Below, piece by piece: positions 1-8,663 of a DNA stretch of 15,980 nucleotides. Numbering within the stretch: the stretch's first letter is position 1; each line of letters opens with the position of its first letter. The stretch comes from Clostridiales bacterium (GTDB lineage Bacteria > Bacillota > Clostridia > Christensenellales > Aristaeellaceae). A program made the position numbers and the translations under genes. The notes under the pieces were generated by a model, which was not told the origin of the DNA, did not search any database, and saw only the letters and a program-made list of their open reading frames with translations. The stretch is from the NCBI GenBank assembly GCA_004556545.1, contig SFGO01000100.1, positions 1 to 15,980 of the forward strand, given 5' to 3'.

Positions 1-1197
1 CTGTTTGTTGCGCTTGTCTCTTTTGCCTGCTTGCAACGATATGAATTACCCGTACTATTATTCTTTCTTCCGTGGACTTCTCTCTTAAGGACGTCACCGG
101 ATAGCATATCAGCCTATACTTTGGCTTTGCTCATTGTTGGAATGATTCGAATTGTACAAAGCCAATATAGGCTGAAAAATTTCTACGTTGGTATTGCGCT
201 GCTCATATTAGCCACTACGCTTCTATCTAAAATTATCTCCGGTTATAGACTTACGAATAGCTATATTATGTTTATCGCCATGCTTGTTCTTTATCCACTG
301 ACCAATTTTGGAGAACGAAACTATGATTTCTTTCACTTAACCGTTTTTTTCTCATTTGGAATCGTAATTGCTGCCCTAACAGCACAGCAGTTTTCGACTT
401 ATCCAAACATTGCAAAGTATATTCAGGTGGATTCCTATTTAAGTATTACTCGTAGAAGTGGTTACTACGGGGATCCAAATTTTTATGCGGCACATATTAC
501 TGCAGCCCTTGCCGGTTGCCTTATGCTGCTTGAAGAAGCTCGATCTAAAAGCTCCTTATTTGTCTTGAGTGCGCTATTAGGGCTTCTGGCTTATTGCGGC
601 GTTTTGTCTGGCTCTAAGTCGTTTCTTTTGATTTTTGCACTTTTAGTGCTTTTGTGGATTGCTGAGATACTTCTTGCACACAATAAAATCTCAAGAAAAA
701 TTTCATTCATTCTTGGAATGAGCGGATTTATTGTATACATAGGCACATCTGCTATCTTTCAAGAAAAAATCGGCGTGATTATGACTCGACTCTCTTGGGC
801 TAAAGATGCTTCTGGCTTTACCACAGGCAGGACGGATCTTTGGAGAATTTACTTATCGCGAATTTTTAGCGACTTAAAATTGTTTTTACTAGGACAGGGA
901 TTTACGAATGTTATTATAGGGCAGCACGCATCACATAATTCACTTATTCAGCTTGTCTATCAATTTGGGATTCTTGGCAGTGGCCTATTGATTTCATGGT
1001 TTGTCGCACTATGTAAAGATATTGTTGGAATATGCCAAGCTCGAGATTTAAGGCCATTGCCAATCATGATTCTACTCGCAGGAGCGCTGCTTCCGTGGCT
1101 GGCAATAGATATTCTCTTTTTTGACGAGCTTTTCTTAATAACAACGTATGCATTTATAGGAATAACAGAAATGGGTATAGTTCACGAGATGAATTAA
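1..1197 (+). CDS. Wzy/O-antigen-ligase-like polysaccharide polymerase, 5' end cut by window edge
   Basis: This is a polytopic membrane protein that probably polymerises or ligates surface polysaccharide repeat units at the outer face of the membrane. The frame is open to base 1; the first in-window start is a TTG at 31 with no clear RBS, so I treat the gene as partial. Visible are at least eight hydrophobic segments and the family's hallmarks: an RSGYYGDPNFYA stretch (the R-x-G...D/N-P-N motif of Wzy/O-antigen ligases, around residue 142 from the TTG), then TGRTDLW and, about 30 residues on, GQGFTN...HASHNSLIQLVYQFGILG, the large loop with conserved Arg and His typical of PF04932. It ends 18 bases before the sugar transferase gene on the same strand, so the two probably share a transcript. 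Base composition is AT-rich compared with the genes after 2150, as is common for polysaccharide clusters. The assignment to the broad family is good; polymerase versus ligase cannot be decided. Confidence 0.8.
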   Translation: MFVALVSFACLQRYELPVLLFFLPWTSLLRTSPDSISAYTLALLIVGMIRIVQSQYRLKNFYVGIALLILATTLLSKIISGYRLTNSYIMFIAMLVLYPLTNFGERNYDFFHLTVFFSFGIVIAALTAQQFSTYPNIAKYIQVDSYLSITRRSGYYGDPNFYAAHITAALAGCLMLLEEARSKSSLFVLSALLGLLAYCGVLSGSKSFLLIFALLVLLWIAEILLAHNKISRKISFILGMSGFIVYIGTSAIFQEKIGVIMTRLSWAKDASGFTTGRTDLWRIYLSRIFSDLKLFLLGQGFTNVIIGQHASHNSLIQLVYQFGILGSGLLISWFVALCKDIVGICQARDLRPLPIMILLAGALLPWLAIDILFFDELFLITTYAFIGITEMGIVHEMN

Positions 1198-1215
1198 AGA
1201 AAAGAGTGTGGCAAA

Positions 1216-1938
1216 ATGGAAGCACTAAGAGAAGAAGCTAAGCAATCCACAGCGCAAAATGTCAAGCAATTGCCTGGACGATCTAAAAGATATACCGTTA
1301 CCAAACGTATCATTGATATAGTCCTTTCATTGATTGCAAGCCTAGTGCTGCTTATTCCTTTATGCCTATTATCCGGAATTATAATCTGCAAAGATTTTGG
1401 CAATCCAATTTTTACTCAGATACGAATCGGGAAAGATGGAAAGCCTTTTAGAATTTTCAAACTGCGATCAATGAAAAAAGGTTCAGAGCATCTTGATGAA
1501 ATGCTGACCAAAGAGCAGCTTGCTGAATATCGAAATGAATATAAACTGAATGACGATTCAAGACTTATTGGTTGGAAAAAACAAGGAAATGGAACGCGCT
1601 GTTTTGGCGCTCTACTTCGCCGAACCTCTATGGATGAGTTGCCTCAAATATTATTCAACATCTGTATTATGGGAAATATGGCAATTGTTGGCCCAAGGCC
1701 GATTTTACCAGAAGAACTAATGCGCCATTATTCCGCGGAAGATCAAAAAATACTTTTGTCTGTTAAACCTGGGCTTACCGGTTATTGGCAGGCATATGCA
1801 AGAAATAACGCCAGCTATAATACGGGAGAACGGCAGAAGATGGAGCTGTTCTACGCTCAAAATGCCAATCTTTTGTGGGATATAAAAATTTTCTTCTCCA
1901 CTTTTGAGGCAGTGTTGAGAAAACAAGGAGCAAAATAA
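1216..1938 (+). CDS. Polyprenyl-phosphate sugar-1-phosphate transferase (bacterial sugar transferase, WcaJ/UndPP-initiating type)
   Basis: The product is a 240-residue initiating transferase that would load the first sugar phosphate onto undecaprenyl phosphate at the cytoplasmic membrane face. One N-terminal membrane helix (about residues 33-60) follows KRIIDIVLSL. The catalytic domain then shows PIFTQIRIGKDGKPFRIFKLRSM, RRTSMDELPQILFNI with the key Asp-Glu pair, the GPRPILPEE motif and VKPGLTGYWQ, all classic for PF02397. The length fits the short form that lacks the extra N-terminal membrane region of WcaJ. The start ATG at 1216 has only a weak purine-rich upstream stretch (AAAGAG), perhaps because it is translationally coupled to the gene ending 18 bases before it. 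A strong terminator follows 19 bases past the stop, so this is the last gene of its cluster. The sugar transferred is not evident. Confidence 0.93.
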   Translation: MEALREEAKQSTAQNVKQLPGRSKRYTVTKRIIDIVLSLIASLVLLIPLCLLSGIIICKDFGNPIFTQIRIGKDGKPFRIFKLRSMKKGSEHLDEMLTKEQLAEYRNEYKLNDDSRLIGWKKQGNGTRCFGALLRRTSMDELPQILFNICIMGNMAIVGPRPILPEELMRHYSAEDQKILLSVKPGLTGYWQAYARNNASYNTGERQKMELFYAQNANLLWDIKIFFSTFEAVLRKQGAK

Positions 1939-1957
1939 ACTAGATAAAGCCTGCTGC

Positions 1958-1988
1958 AAATAAACGCCCGCCAACCGGGCGTTTATTT
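1958..1988 (+). terminator. Intrinsic terminator closing the polysaccharide cluster
   Basis: A perfect 13-bp inverted repeat (1958-1970 and 1976-1988) with a 5-base CCAAC loop has a GC-rich core CGCCCG/CGGGCG. The outer part of the stem is A-rich on the left and T-rich on the right, so it can work in both directions. Confidence 0.9.
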
Positions 1989-2141
1989 ATGCCGTGGGGA
2001 ATTATAAGTCATGCTGGCACGAAATCGCGTTTAGTGGGCTCGTAACGGCCACAAATTTCTTTTGTAAAAAGCGCGTTCTGAGCTTGCTTTTTGACCAACC
2101 GTGCGTAAGCTGTGACTCAGCCGCAAGGCACACAACAATAT

Positions 2142-2147
2142 GGGAGG
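2142..2147 (+). promoter_or_regulatory. Ribosome binding site fixing the start of the 211-residue protein
   Basis: GGGAGG is spaced 8 bases from the ATG at 2156. No comparable site precedes the earlier in-frame start at 1994, so the shorter protein is preferred. Confidence 0.8.
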
Positions 2148-2155
2148 TATTCATC

Positions 2156-2791
2156 ATGGAATGCGGAAAGCTCACAGCGAAACTTCGGGACGCAGTGCTA
2201 GTTTGCTTCACCGAGAACGGGAAAGAGGTCAAGCGCTTCAAGAATATCGAAATCCCCGACGAAATTAAGAAGCTGCCCTATCAGGACTTCGAATTCAGCG
2301 TACCGGTAACTGGGGCCATCACCTTCAAGATCATGTTTGAGGAAGGTGTTCTGCCGAAGGTCTGGCCGGAGGCACGGACACGCAAGGCTCGGAAAGCTAA
2401 ACCGGAGGAAGTACCCATGCCAGAAAGAATCACGGCCAGGCTTCAGGCGACATTAGAGCAGGCGGAGGCCGAGGGCCAGCCTGTGGCGGAAATAGCCGAA
2501 GCAGCCGCGCAGGGCACGGAGATCACTGCCGAATTAAACGGGCAGGAATTGACCATCACAGCCCATGAGCCGGAGAACATGGAGGCGGCCTTCGATGTAA
2601 CCGGCGAACGCCGCAAGGCGCTGGTAGAGGCCGTCAAGGCTTTCGTAGGCGCGCCTGCTGTGTATCAGAACGCACCCAGCTTCGCCTATGTCATCGGCGA
2701 CTACACAATCAGCAAGACCGGCACGGTATCTGGCCCGGCGAACGAGGCGCTCATGGCGGCGCTCAATGCGAAAGGGTTCATTGCAGAATAA
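2156..2791 (+). CDS. Hypothetical protein, 211 residues, isolated gene
   Basis: I do not recognise the function. The ATG at 2156 is chosen because GGGAGG lies 8 bases upstream; the frame is open for 54 more codons, but that extension has no RBS and an unlike composition. The N-terminal part (about 1-75) looks like a small beta-rich domain. A basic, Lys/Arg/Pro-rich linker follows (RTRKARKAKPEEVP). Next comes an acidic, Ala/Glu-rich helical part (about 85-120). The C-terminal module (about 150-211) contains RRKALVEAVKAFVGAPAVY, then APSFAYVIGDYTISKTGTV and ends ALNAKGFIAE. From memory this C-terminal module resembles one found in proteins of Firmicutes phages and integrative elements, often loosely annotated 'virulence protein'; treat that as a weak lead. 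There is no signal peptide or membrane segment. The gene stands alone between two terminators. Confidence 0.75.
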   Translation: MECGKLTAKLRDAVLVCFTENGKEVKRFKNIEIPDEIKKLPYQDFEFSVPVTGAITFKIMFEEGVLPKVWPEARTRKARKAKPEEVPMPERITARLQATLEQAEAEGQPVAEIAEAAAQGTEITAELNGQELTITAHEPENMEAAFDVTGERRKALVEAVKAFVGAPAVYQNAPSFAYVIGDYTISKTGTVSGPANEALMAALNAKGFIAE

Positions 2792-2811
2792 GAGGTTTTG
2801 AACCACATTTT

Positions 2812-2834
2812 CCCGGCAAATAGCCGGGATTTTT
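2812..2834 (+). terminator. Intrinsic terminator after the 211-residue gene
   Basis: The stem CCCGGC/GCCGGG (2812-2817, 2823-2828) has an AAATA loop and is followed by ATTTTTG. It lies 20 bases past the stop codon. Confidence 0.9.
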
Positions 2835-2953
2835 GTTCTTAAGGGTGTCCATTATTACACGATTTAAGAAGTTGAATAGGGTGGAAAGCGAAATTTCGGG
2901 GGGTGCGCATGGGCTGAGTGTGATTATGCTAACTACTGTCGGATAGGACAATG

Positions 2954-2990
2954 AAACCCGCAAGCCACAACGGTTTGCGGGTTTTTCTTT
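2954..2990 (+). terminator. Second intrinsic terminator, no obvious gene before it
   Basis: A 13-bp stem (2954-2966 with 2972-2984, one G-T pair) around the loop ACAAC is followed by a T-rich tail (TTTTTCTTT). The 120 bases between this and the previous terminator hold no ORF that I can support. It may end a small untranslated RNA or be the remnant of a lost gene. Confidence 0.8.
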
Positions 2991-3054
2991 CCCAAAATAA
3001 TTTGTTCATTTTGCCCAAATATGCGTTTTATCACCGCTTATAAGGTTCAAAAAA

Positions 3055-3262
3055 GGGTCCTTTGTCAAAAGTTGGGGTGAGCAGGATTCGCAGCCTGTAA
3101 AATGCGGGCACGGAAGTTGGAGAAATTGCGAAAGCCAAAGGCAACGCGCTTCAGAGCTTTGATGGCATTGTTGCAGCCTCCGTCTGCAAGCAGAGAATTC
3201 GTGAAGCGGAAGACGGTCGCAGGCATCAAACCATTTAGAGAGCCGTTTCGCAGCAGCGGAGC
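3055..3262 (-). pseudogene. 3' remnant of an ISL3-family transposase with its terminal inverted repeat
   Basis: The minus strand encodes the conserved C-terminal end of an ISL3 (IS204/IS1001/IS1096/IS1165) transposase: LADGGCNNAIKALKRVAFGFRNFSNFRARIL, the usual 'N-x-x-I-K-x-x-K-R-x-x-x-G-x-R-N-F...F-R-x-R-I-L' tail, stopping at the TGA at 3067-3065. Just beyond it, 3055-3080 (GGGTCCTTTGTCAAAAGTTG...) looks like the terminal inverted repeat of this family. The N-terminal nine-tenths, including the DDE catalytic core, are absent. The open frame running past 3262 into the hairpin at 3276-3313 is fortuitous, so the left part of the element ends about there. The fragment cannot transpose by itself. 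Confidence 0.7.
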
Positions 3263-3275
3263 TGCCCATTCTGTC

Positions 3276-3313
3276 AAAGAAGCCCCATTGCAATGCAGCA
3301 GTGGGGCTTCTTT
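3276..3313. terminator. Bidirectional hairpin, probable terminator of the phn/metallophosphatase operon
   Basis: A perfect 12-bp inverted repeat AAAGAAGCCCCA/TGGGGCTTCTTT (3276-3287, 3302-3313) extends inward by four more pairs to a 6-base loop. On the minus strand the stem ends in a T-rich arm about 50 bases past the metallophosphatase stop. It can act in either direction. Confidence 0.65.
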
Positions 3314-3324
3314 CACAAGCTGAA

Positions 3325-3346
3325 AGCCCTCCCTTCCGGGAAGGCT
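3325..3346 (-). terminator. Hairpin right after the metallophosphatase gene
   Basis: On the minus strand a 9-bp stem (AGCCTTCCC/GGGAGGGCT, one G-T pair) has a GGAA tetraloop. It lies 15 bases past the stop at 3361 but has only two T after it. It may protect the mRNA 3' end or assist the stronger hairpin at 3276-3313. Confidence 0.45.
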
Positions 3347-3360
3347 CCTTCAAACATTTT

Positions 3361-4857
3361 TCAGGGCAGCAGCACCCGGTAGCTGGGGGTTTCGGAAACC
3401 TCCACATAGTGGTGGGCGGAAAAGTAATCGAGGATCAGCTCGCTGATCTCCGTCTGGATCTCCCGCACCCGGCGGCAGACGGCGTAGTCGGGGAAATCGC
3501 CCGCACCTGTGGCCCGGTAGTTGGACATGCACAGGGTGAAGGAATCCTCGTCGCGGACGGCCCGACCATGGAACGTCAGCTCGCAGACCCGGCTTCCCAC
3601 CGGCTTGCTCAGGTCGAAGGCATAGGCAATGCCGCGGAAATAGTCGTAGTTGAAATGTGCCTCCTTCGGCAGCAGGAAAGACTGGGAAATGCCCAGACTG
3701 CCGTCCGGCTTTACGTCAAAGTAGCTGGCGCACTGCTCCAGCGCCCGGCGCAGAACCGCGCCGGTGACTTCCAGCACGACCAGCGTATTGGAGTACACAT
3801 AGCTGGCTACCACGTCCCGTACCGTTACCGCGCTGTCGAAACCGCGCAGGCTGTTGGGCAGCGCCGTGCAGGATATGTCCGCGCCGCTGGCCTCCAACTG
3901 CACCTGATTGAAGAAATCGGCGATGGGAGACGAATGCAGCGCCATGGTCAGCTTGTCCTCCGGCCAGATAGCGCGGCTCAGGCGGCCAATGGGCCGATCC
4001 AGCCACAGGTTCGTGTCCTGCCAGAGCTTTTCCTGTTCCGGCGTCAGCTCCGCCCGGTCGGGCGGCGTCATCAGCTGGGAATGAAAGCGGCCCTGTTCGT
4101 CCATTTCCACCTTGACATACGCGGCGGCGTTGCAGGGCGTCTGCACTACATGGGTGCCCGCATAGGTCTCGTTCGCCAAGGCGATGTGCTGGTGGCCTGT
4201 CAGCAGGAGATCAAAGGGGAACTGTTCACAGAGACGGCAGCCCTCGTTTTCGTCCGTTTCGCTGAGAAGCGCGCCGGTATGCAGATCCTTTTCCAGACCG
4301 CCGTGATAAACGCCGATCAGAACATCCACCTGACTGCGCAGCTTTTCCGCCAGCGGACGGACCGCCTCCACGGGGTCGGTCAAAACGAAATGGGTCAGGT
4401 TTTCCGGCTTTTCCCATAGCTTGACCCAGTGGGTCACGATTCCGATCAGGCCCACCCGCAGGCCGTTTTCCATCGTGCGGACGGCATAAGGAAGAATGGG
4501 CAGACCGGCGGTTTGGTCCTCCACGTTGGCGCAGAGGCACTGGGCGTTCAGACGGGTCAGATAATCCTTCAGCGCGCCGTAGCCGTTGTTGAAATCGTGA
4601 TTTCCCAGCGTCACAAAGTCATACTGCCGCTGGTTCAGCGCATCCGCCACGGGCAGGGGAAGGTGATGGCCGTAGCAGTAATAGGTCAGCGGCGAGCCCT
4701 GAATGGTATCTCCGCCGTCGATGACCAGCGTGTTTCCATCCTTGGGAAAGCGCATGGAAAGCAGCCCCATGGGACGGGGCTGCTGATCACAGAAATTGTT
4801 GGGATACAGATAACCGTGCGTATCCGAGGTGAAGTAAACCGTCAATCGTGCTGCCAT
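3361..4857 (-). CDS. 5'-nucleotidase / 2',3'-cyclic phosphodiesterase-family metallophosphatase, no signal peptide
   Basis: This 498-residue two-domain phosphoesterase is related to UshA/YfkN-type nucleotidases. The N-terminal calcineurin-like domain shows the metal ligands in order: SDTHG (D12, H14), GGDTIQG (D50), GNHDFNNG (N86, H87), a VYHGG loop and TGHQH. The C-terminal 5'-nucleotidase domain contains NTLVVLEVTGAVLRRAL, NYDYFRGIAYAFDL and ATGAGDFPDY, the usual substrate-clamping elements. The start at 4857 follows GAGAGG and sits 2 bases after the phnE stop (TAA-GC-ATG), which indicates translational coupling. Unlike most relatives it has no export signal, so it should act in the cytoplasm. 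Being last gene of a phosphonate-type importer operon, it probably dephosphorylates what the importer brings in. Family assignment is firm; the actual substrate (nucleotide, cyclic nucleotide, other phosphoester) is unknown. Confidence 0.92.
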   Translation of the reverse strand: MAARLTVYFTSDTHGYLYPNNFCDQQPRPMGLLSMRFPKDGNTLVIDGGDTIQGSPLTYYCYGHHLPLPVADALNQRQYDFVTLGNHDFNNGYGALKDYLTRLNAQCLCANVEDQTAGLPILPYAVRTMENGLRVGLIGIVTHWVKLWEKPENLTHFVLTDPVEAVRPLAEKLRSQVDVLIGVYHGGLEKDLHTGALLSETDENEGCRLCEQFPFDLLLTGHQHIALANETYAGTHVVQTPCNAAAYVKVEMDEQGRFHSQLMTPPDRAELTPEQEKLWQDTNLWLDRPIGRLSRAIWPEDKLTMALHSSPIADFFNQVQLEASGADISCTALPNSLRGFDSAVTVRDVVASYVYSNTLVVLEVTGAVLRRALEQCASYFDVKPDGSLGISQSFLLPKEAHFNYDYFRGIAYAFDLSKPVGSRVCELTFHGRAVRDEDSFTLCMSNYRATGAGDFPDYAVCRRVREIQTEISELILDYFSAHHYVEVSETPSYRVLLP

Positions 4858-4859
4858 GC

Positions 4860-5693
4860 TTAGCCTCTCGTGAGCCGCTTGCGGATCTTGGTGGAGAACC
4901 ATTCGATCAGCAGCATCAGAACGACCATGCCGCACAGATAAGCGCCGACCATGCTCCAACGGCTGGAATTGATGCACTGGATCAGCGCCGCGCCGATGCC
5001 GCCCGCGCCGACGATACCCAGCGTGGTAGCATCCTTGACGTTGATGTCAAAGCGGTAGATCACCGTGGAGATAAAGTTGGGGATGATCTGGGGCAGCAGG
5101 CCGTAGCGAATCTTCTGGAACGCGGTGCAGCCGGAAGCGTCCAGACTTTCCAGGATCCGAGTGTCCACGTCCTCAATGGCGGTGATGTACATTTTGGAGA
5201 TCATGCCGATGGAGCAGATGGACTGGGTCACAACGCCGCAGAAGGCGTTGGGGCCGGTGACGCGGATCCAGACCAGCGCCCATACCAGACTGGGAATGGT
5301 GCGGATGAGCAGGATAAACGCCCGGAAAAGGAAGGCCACCCAGCCGGGGACGATCTTATCCGAGGCCAGAAAACTGAAGGGGATGGCCAGAATGCCGCCG
5401 ATCAGCGTGCCCAGCACGGCAATGGCCACCGTCTGCATCAGCTGATAGGGAACGCCGTCGGTGGTCAGATTGAACAATAGAGCGGTATCCGGGTGGGTCA
5501 GGCCGTTCCATACGCCCTTGGCCACCTCTACGCCCTTGGTGGCGAAACCCTTGAACACCACTGCGGAGCCGGACCAGCCCAGCAGCGCGGCCACGATCAG
5601 CACCACCAGCGTATACAGCCACCACAGCCGCGGCCGGGCTTCATAAGCTTCCTGAATCGTCATGGGACGATCCGATTTTTTTTGATTTTCCAT
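4860..5693 (-). CDS. phnE: Phosphonate-type ABC transporter permease, second copy (PhnE)
   Basis: The 277-residue inner-membrane permease has about six hydrophobic segments. The coupling loop that docks onto the ATPase is clear near the middle: ITAIEDVDTRILESLDASGCTAFQKIRYGLLPQIIP, the EAA-type motif (EAL..G....F..V..P) of binding-protein-dependent permeases, followed by VGAGGIGAAL, characteristic of PhnE. Two ATGs are possible, 5702 and 5693. GAGGAGG directly abuts the first (zero spacing) and lies 9 bases before the second, so 5693 is chosen. It pairs with the other permease encoded just upstream (14-base gap), presumably as a heterodimer. The stop is 2 bases before the nucleotidase start. 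Confidence 0.93.
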   Translation of the reverse strand: MENQKKSDRPMTIQEAYEARPRLWWLYTLVVLIVAALLGWSGSAVVFKGFATKGVEVAKGVWNGLTHPDTALLFNLTTDGVPYQLMQTVAIAVLGTLIGGILAIPFSFLASDKIVPGWVAFLFRAFILLIRTIPSLVWALVWIRVTGPNAFCGVVTQSICSIGMISKMYITAIEDVDTRILESLDASGCTAFQKIRYGLLPQIIPNFISTVIYRFDINVKDATTLGIVGAGGIGAALIQCINSSRWSMVGAYLCGMVVLMLLIEWFSTKIRKRLTRG

Positions 5694-5707
5694 CGTTCCC
5701 ATCCTCC

Positions 5708-6559
5708 TCAGCTCAGCTTTTTGCGCAGGTACTCGCTGGTGTTTTCAATCACAAGCACCACAATAAACAGGGTCAAAAGCAGGGTGCCCAGCCCGTGATA
5801 ATCGCGCCAGCCGACCCGCTCGTTGATGATAATGCCCAGGCCGCCCGCGCCTACATAGCCCAGAATGGCCGCCGCGCGGATATTCATTTCCAGACTGTAG
5901 AGGCAGTAGCTCAGATAGGTGGGCAGAATTTGGGGCATGCAGGCAGACCAGAAGGACTGGAACTTGCTGCCGCCCGCCGACTCCATGGCTTCGAAGGCGC
6001 CCATATCGATGGTCTCAATGGCCTCGTAAAGCATTTTGGCCACCACGCCGAAGGTAAACACGGTAATGGCCATAGTGCCCGCAAAGGTTCCCAGCCCGAA
6101 GATCAGGGCGGCGAACTTGGCGATGACCAGCGTCGGCAGGGTGCGGACCAGATTCAGCAGAAAGCGGCACAGCGCCACGGTCACGCCGCTGCGGTTGACG
6201 TTGGTGGAAGAGACCACCGCAAAGGGCAGCGCCAGCGTCGCGCCCAGCACGGAACCCAGAATCGACATTTTGATGGTATCAAATAAGGGGCTGATGACCT
6301 TGGGCATGAAGCTCCAGTCGGGCTGGAAAAGCTGCTCCAGAATCACGGTAAACTGATGGCCGCGCTTGATGAGGATGCTGATATCAAAGCCGGTCAGCAG
6401 GACGGAAGCCCAGACGGCGGCCACCACGCAGATCCAGATCAGCGGCTGACGGGAGCGGGGCTGCTGGACGGTATGCCCGTTGGGCAGGGTGATGGTTTTC
6501 GGCGGGAAGATCCGGTCGAACAGCGGGGCGCGGTATTCAGCGCTTGCTTTCTTTTTCAT
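5708..6559 (-). CDS. phnE: Phosphonate-type ABC transporter permease, first copy (PhnE)
   Basis: The 283-residue permease has a long cytoplasmic N-terminus (about 45 residues), then membrane segments from VAAVWASVLLTGF on. The EAA loop is ETIDMGAFEAMESAGGSKFQSFWSACMPQILP and is followed by the PhnE-like VGAGGLGIII. The ATG at 6559 is preferred: AGGTGG lies 6 bases before it. A second ATG at 6574 overlaps the phnC stop as ATGA and could also be used; the sequence does not exclude it. It is homologous to, but well diverged from, the next gene, so the pair is an old duplication. The product should form the membrane pore with that second permease, energised by PhnC. Confidence 0.93.
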   Translation of the reverse strand: MKKKASAEYRAPLFDRIFPPKTITLPNGHTVQQPRSRQPLIWICVVAAVWASVLLTGFDISILIKRGHQFTVILEQLFQPDWSFMPKVISPLFDTIKMSILGSVLGATLALPFAVVSSTNVNRSGVTVALCRFLLNLVRTLPTLVIAKFAALIFGLGTFAGTMAITVFTFGVVAKMLYEAIETIDMGAFEAMESAGGSKFQSFWSACMPQILPTYLSYCLYSLEMNIRAAAILGYVGAGGLGIIINERVGWRDYHGLGTLLLTLFIVVLVIENTSEYLRKKLS

Positions 6560-6570
6560 GCTGCGCCACC

Positions 6571-7329
<759 letters not shown>

Positions 7330-7480
7330 GGTATCGACCCCTTTTTCCGAAATTGCCGCGCGTTCGTGGCGATTAGGACAATGCCGCACAAATGAGGTGG
7401 CGCGATAACGAGTGCATTTTTTGTCAGACGCAATGGCAAAACTCGAAGGTTTACTGGAGGTAAATCGAGAGAGAAACCAT

Positions 7481-7511
7481 AAGAAAAGGGGGCGGCGCGC
7501 AGGCCGCCCCC
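7481..7511 (-). terminator. Attenuating terminator between phnD and phnC
   Basis: On the minus strand a GC-rich 9-bp stem GGGGGCGGC/GCCGCCCCC with a 6-base loop is followed by TTTTCTT, starting 16 bases past the phnD stop. Partial read-through would feed phnC and the permease genes, a common way to make more binding protein than membrane complex. Confidence 0.9.
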
Positions 7512-7527
7512 AGAGGAGCAAGAAAGC

Positions 7528-8577
7528 TTACTGCACAACGTGCAGAGCGGTGCGGGCGCCTTCGTAATCGGCGTCAGTAGCAATGGCATAGCCGGTGTGG
7601 CTGTACACGGAGAAGATTTCCTTGCCTTCGGGAGTGTTGATGATGTTGATCAGAGACTCCTGCAGCGCGGCGATGAACTCGGGGTTGTACACATCGGGGT
7701 TCGCCGTGGTGATCGCAACGGTGTCGTTGTAGATGGGCTCGGTAACGCCGATAACGTTCAGCTCGTTCCAGATGCTGTCGGTGCGGCCCATGCCAGCCTT
7801 GCCGGTCTCGTCCTTGGAGTCGGTGGGCAGGTTCCAGGCCTTCTCGTAGTCGCGGCGGCCGTCGGCGTAGCAGACGATGATGTCAAACTGCTCAGCGGCA
7901 GCCTGAGCGAAAGCATCGGCATAGCCCACGCTGGGGGTCACGTTGCTCAGATCGGAAATCTTTTTGCCGTCGTAGTTTTCCATCAGCCACATGGTGGGAT
8001 AGACATAACCGGCGGAAGAAGAGGTGTTGCTCACAGCCCAGTTGGCCTTGTCCAGGTCTTCCCAGGTCAGCTTTTCACCGGCGTTCACCTTGGCGGCCAG
8101 TTCCTTGCCGTAGGCGGAAGGCGTGGCGTAGATCAGGGAGCGGTAGAAGGTCACCTGCTCGTCGGTGGGCAGGGTCTTGTTGGCGTCGCCGTTCCAGTCG
8201 GCGGGAACGGTGCTGTCATTGCTCAGGCCCGCGCGGGTGGCGGTCAGGATGACGTCCACTTCTTTATTTTCGCTGTAGATGGCATAGGTGCCGCCGGGCA
8301 GCCAGCCCACATCGATGGCGCCGGCGCACATGGCTTCGCCGGTGGCCTCATAGCTGGTGCCCACGGTGATGTCCACTTCGCCGATATCATAGCCGTGCTT
8401 CGCCATTTCGGCCTGCACCAGCTCGGGCAGATTCTTGGTGCCGGTGATGATGACGTCCGCGTCTTTGGAGGGAACGAATTCGAAGGTCAGCTTGTCCAGC
8501 TTGATGTTTTCCGCCAGGGCGGCCGTGCAGGACAGGATCATGAGAGCAGCCAGGAGAACCGCAACAACCTTTTTCAT
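7528..8577 (-). CDS. phnD: Phosphonate-type ABC transporter substrate-binding protein (PhnD)
   Basis: The 349-residue exported binding protein captures the substrate outside the membrane. The N-terminus MKKVVAVLLAALMILSCTAALAE is a signal peptide. It contains ILSC, a possible lipobox (Cys17, lipid-anchored as usual in Gram-positives), and also ALA-E, a plausible signal-peptidase I site; the lipoprotein reading fits the cell type. The mature part shows the PhnD-type ligand loop TSYEATGEAMCAGAIDVGWLPGGTY and SSSAGYVYPTMWL (anion-contacting Ser/Thr cluster). The ATG at 8577 follows GAGGAGG by 11 bases; 12 more codons upstream belong to the leader. It is the first gene of the operon, behind a promoter at 8619-8645. 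The substrate may be phosphonate, phosphite, phosphate or a phosphate ester; nothing in the sequence settles it. Confidence 0.93.
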   Translation of the reverse strand: MKKVVAVLLAALMILSCTAALAENIKLDKLTFEFVPSKDADVIITGTKNLPELVQAEMAKHGYDIGEVDITVGTSYEATGEAMCAGAIDVGWLPGGTYAIYSENKEVDVILTATRAGLSNDSTVPADWNGDANKTLPTDEQVTFYRSLIYATPSAYGKELAAKVNAGEKLTWEDLDKANWAVSNTSSSAGYVYPTMWLMENYDGKKISDLSNVTPSVGYADAFAQAAAEQFDIIVCYADGRRDYEKAWNLPTDSKDETGKAGMGRTDSIWNELNVIGVTEPIYNDTVAITTANPDVYNPEFIAALQESLINIINTPEGKEIFSVYSHTGYAIATDADYEGARTALHVVQ

Positions 8578-8618
8578 GTGTTTGTATTCCTCCTCATTTT
8601 TTGGGAAATCCATTACGT

Positions 8619-8645
8619 ATTATAACACGAATCCCGTTACGGCAA
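8619..8645 (-). promoter_or_regulatory. Promoter of the phn operon
   Basis: On the minus strand TATAAT (8624-8619) is preceded by TTGCCG (8645-8640) at 15 bases; CTTTGC gives 17 bases but a poorer match. The -10 is consensus and the -35 is weak, which suggests an activator or other regulation. Confidence 0.65.
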
Positions 8646-8663
8646 AGTGATATTTGCGTCATA

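Noticed and set aside
1994..2155. 54-codon N-terminal extension of the 211-residue protein
   Set aside because: No ribosome site and unlike composition; GGGAGG before 2156 marks the start.
3006..3407. 133-codon minus-strand open frame across the IS remnant
   Set aside because: It is out of frame with the recognisable transposase tail and crosses two hairpins.
7330..7521. 64-codon N-terminal extension of PhnC
   Set aside because: It would begin within the phnD terminator and adds residues not found in the family; the TTG at 7329 gives the usual length.
7540..8625. 361-codon open frame on the plus strand opposite phnD
   Set aside because: Its composition is a Gly/Val/His-rich mirror of phnD, it has no ribosome site, and phnD is certain.
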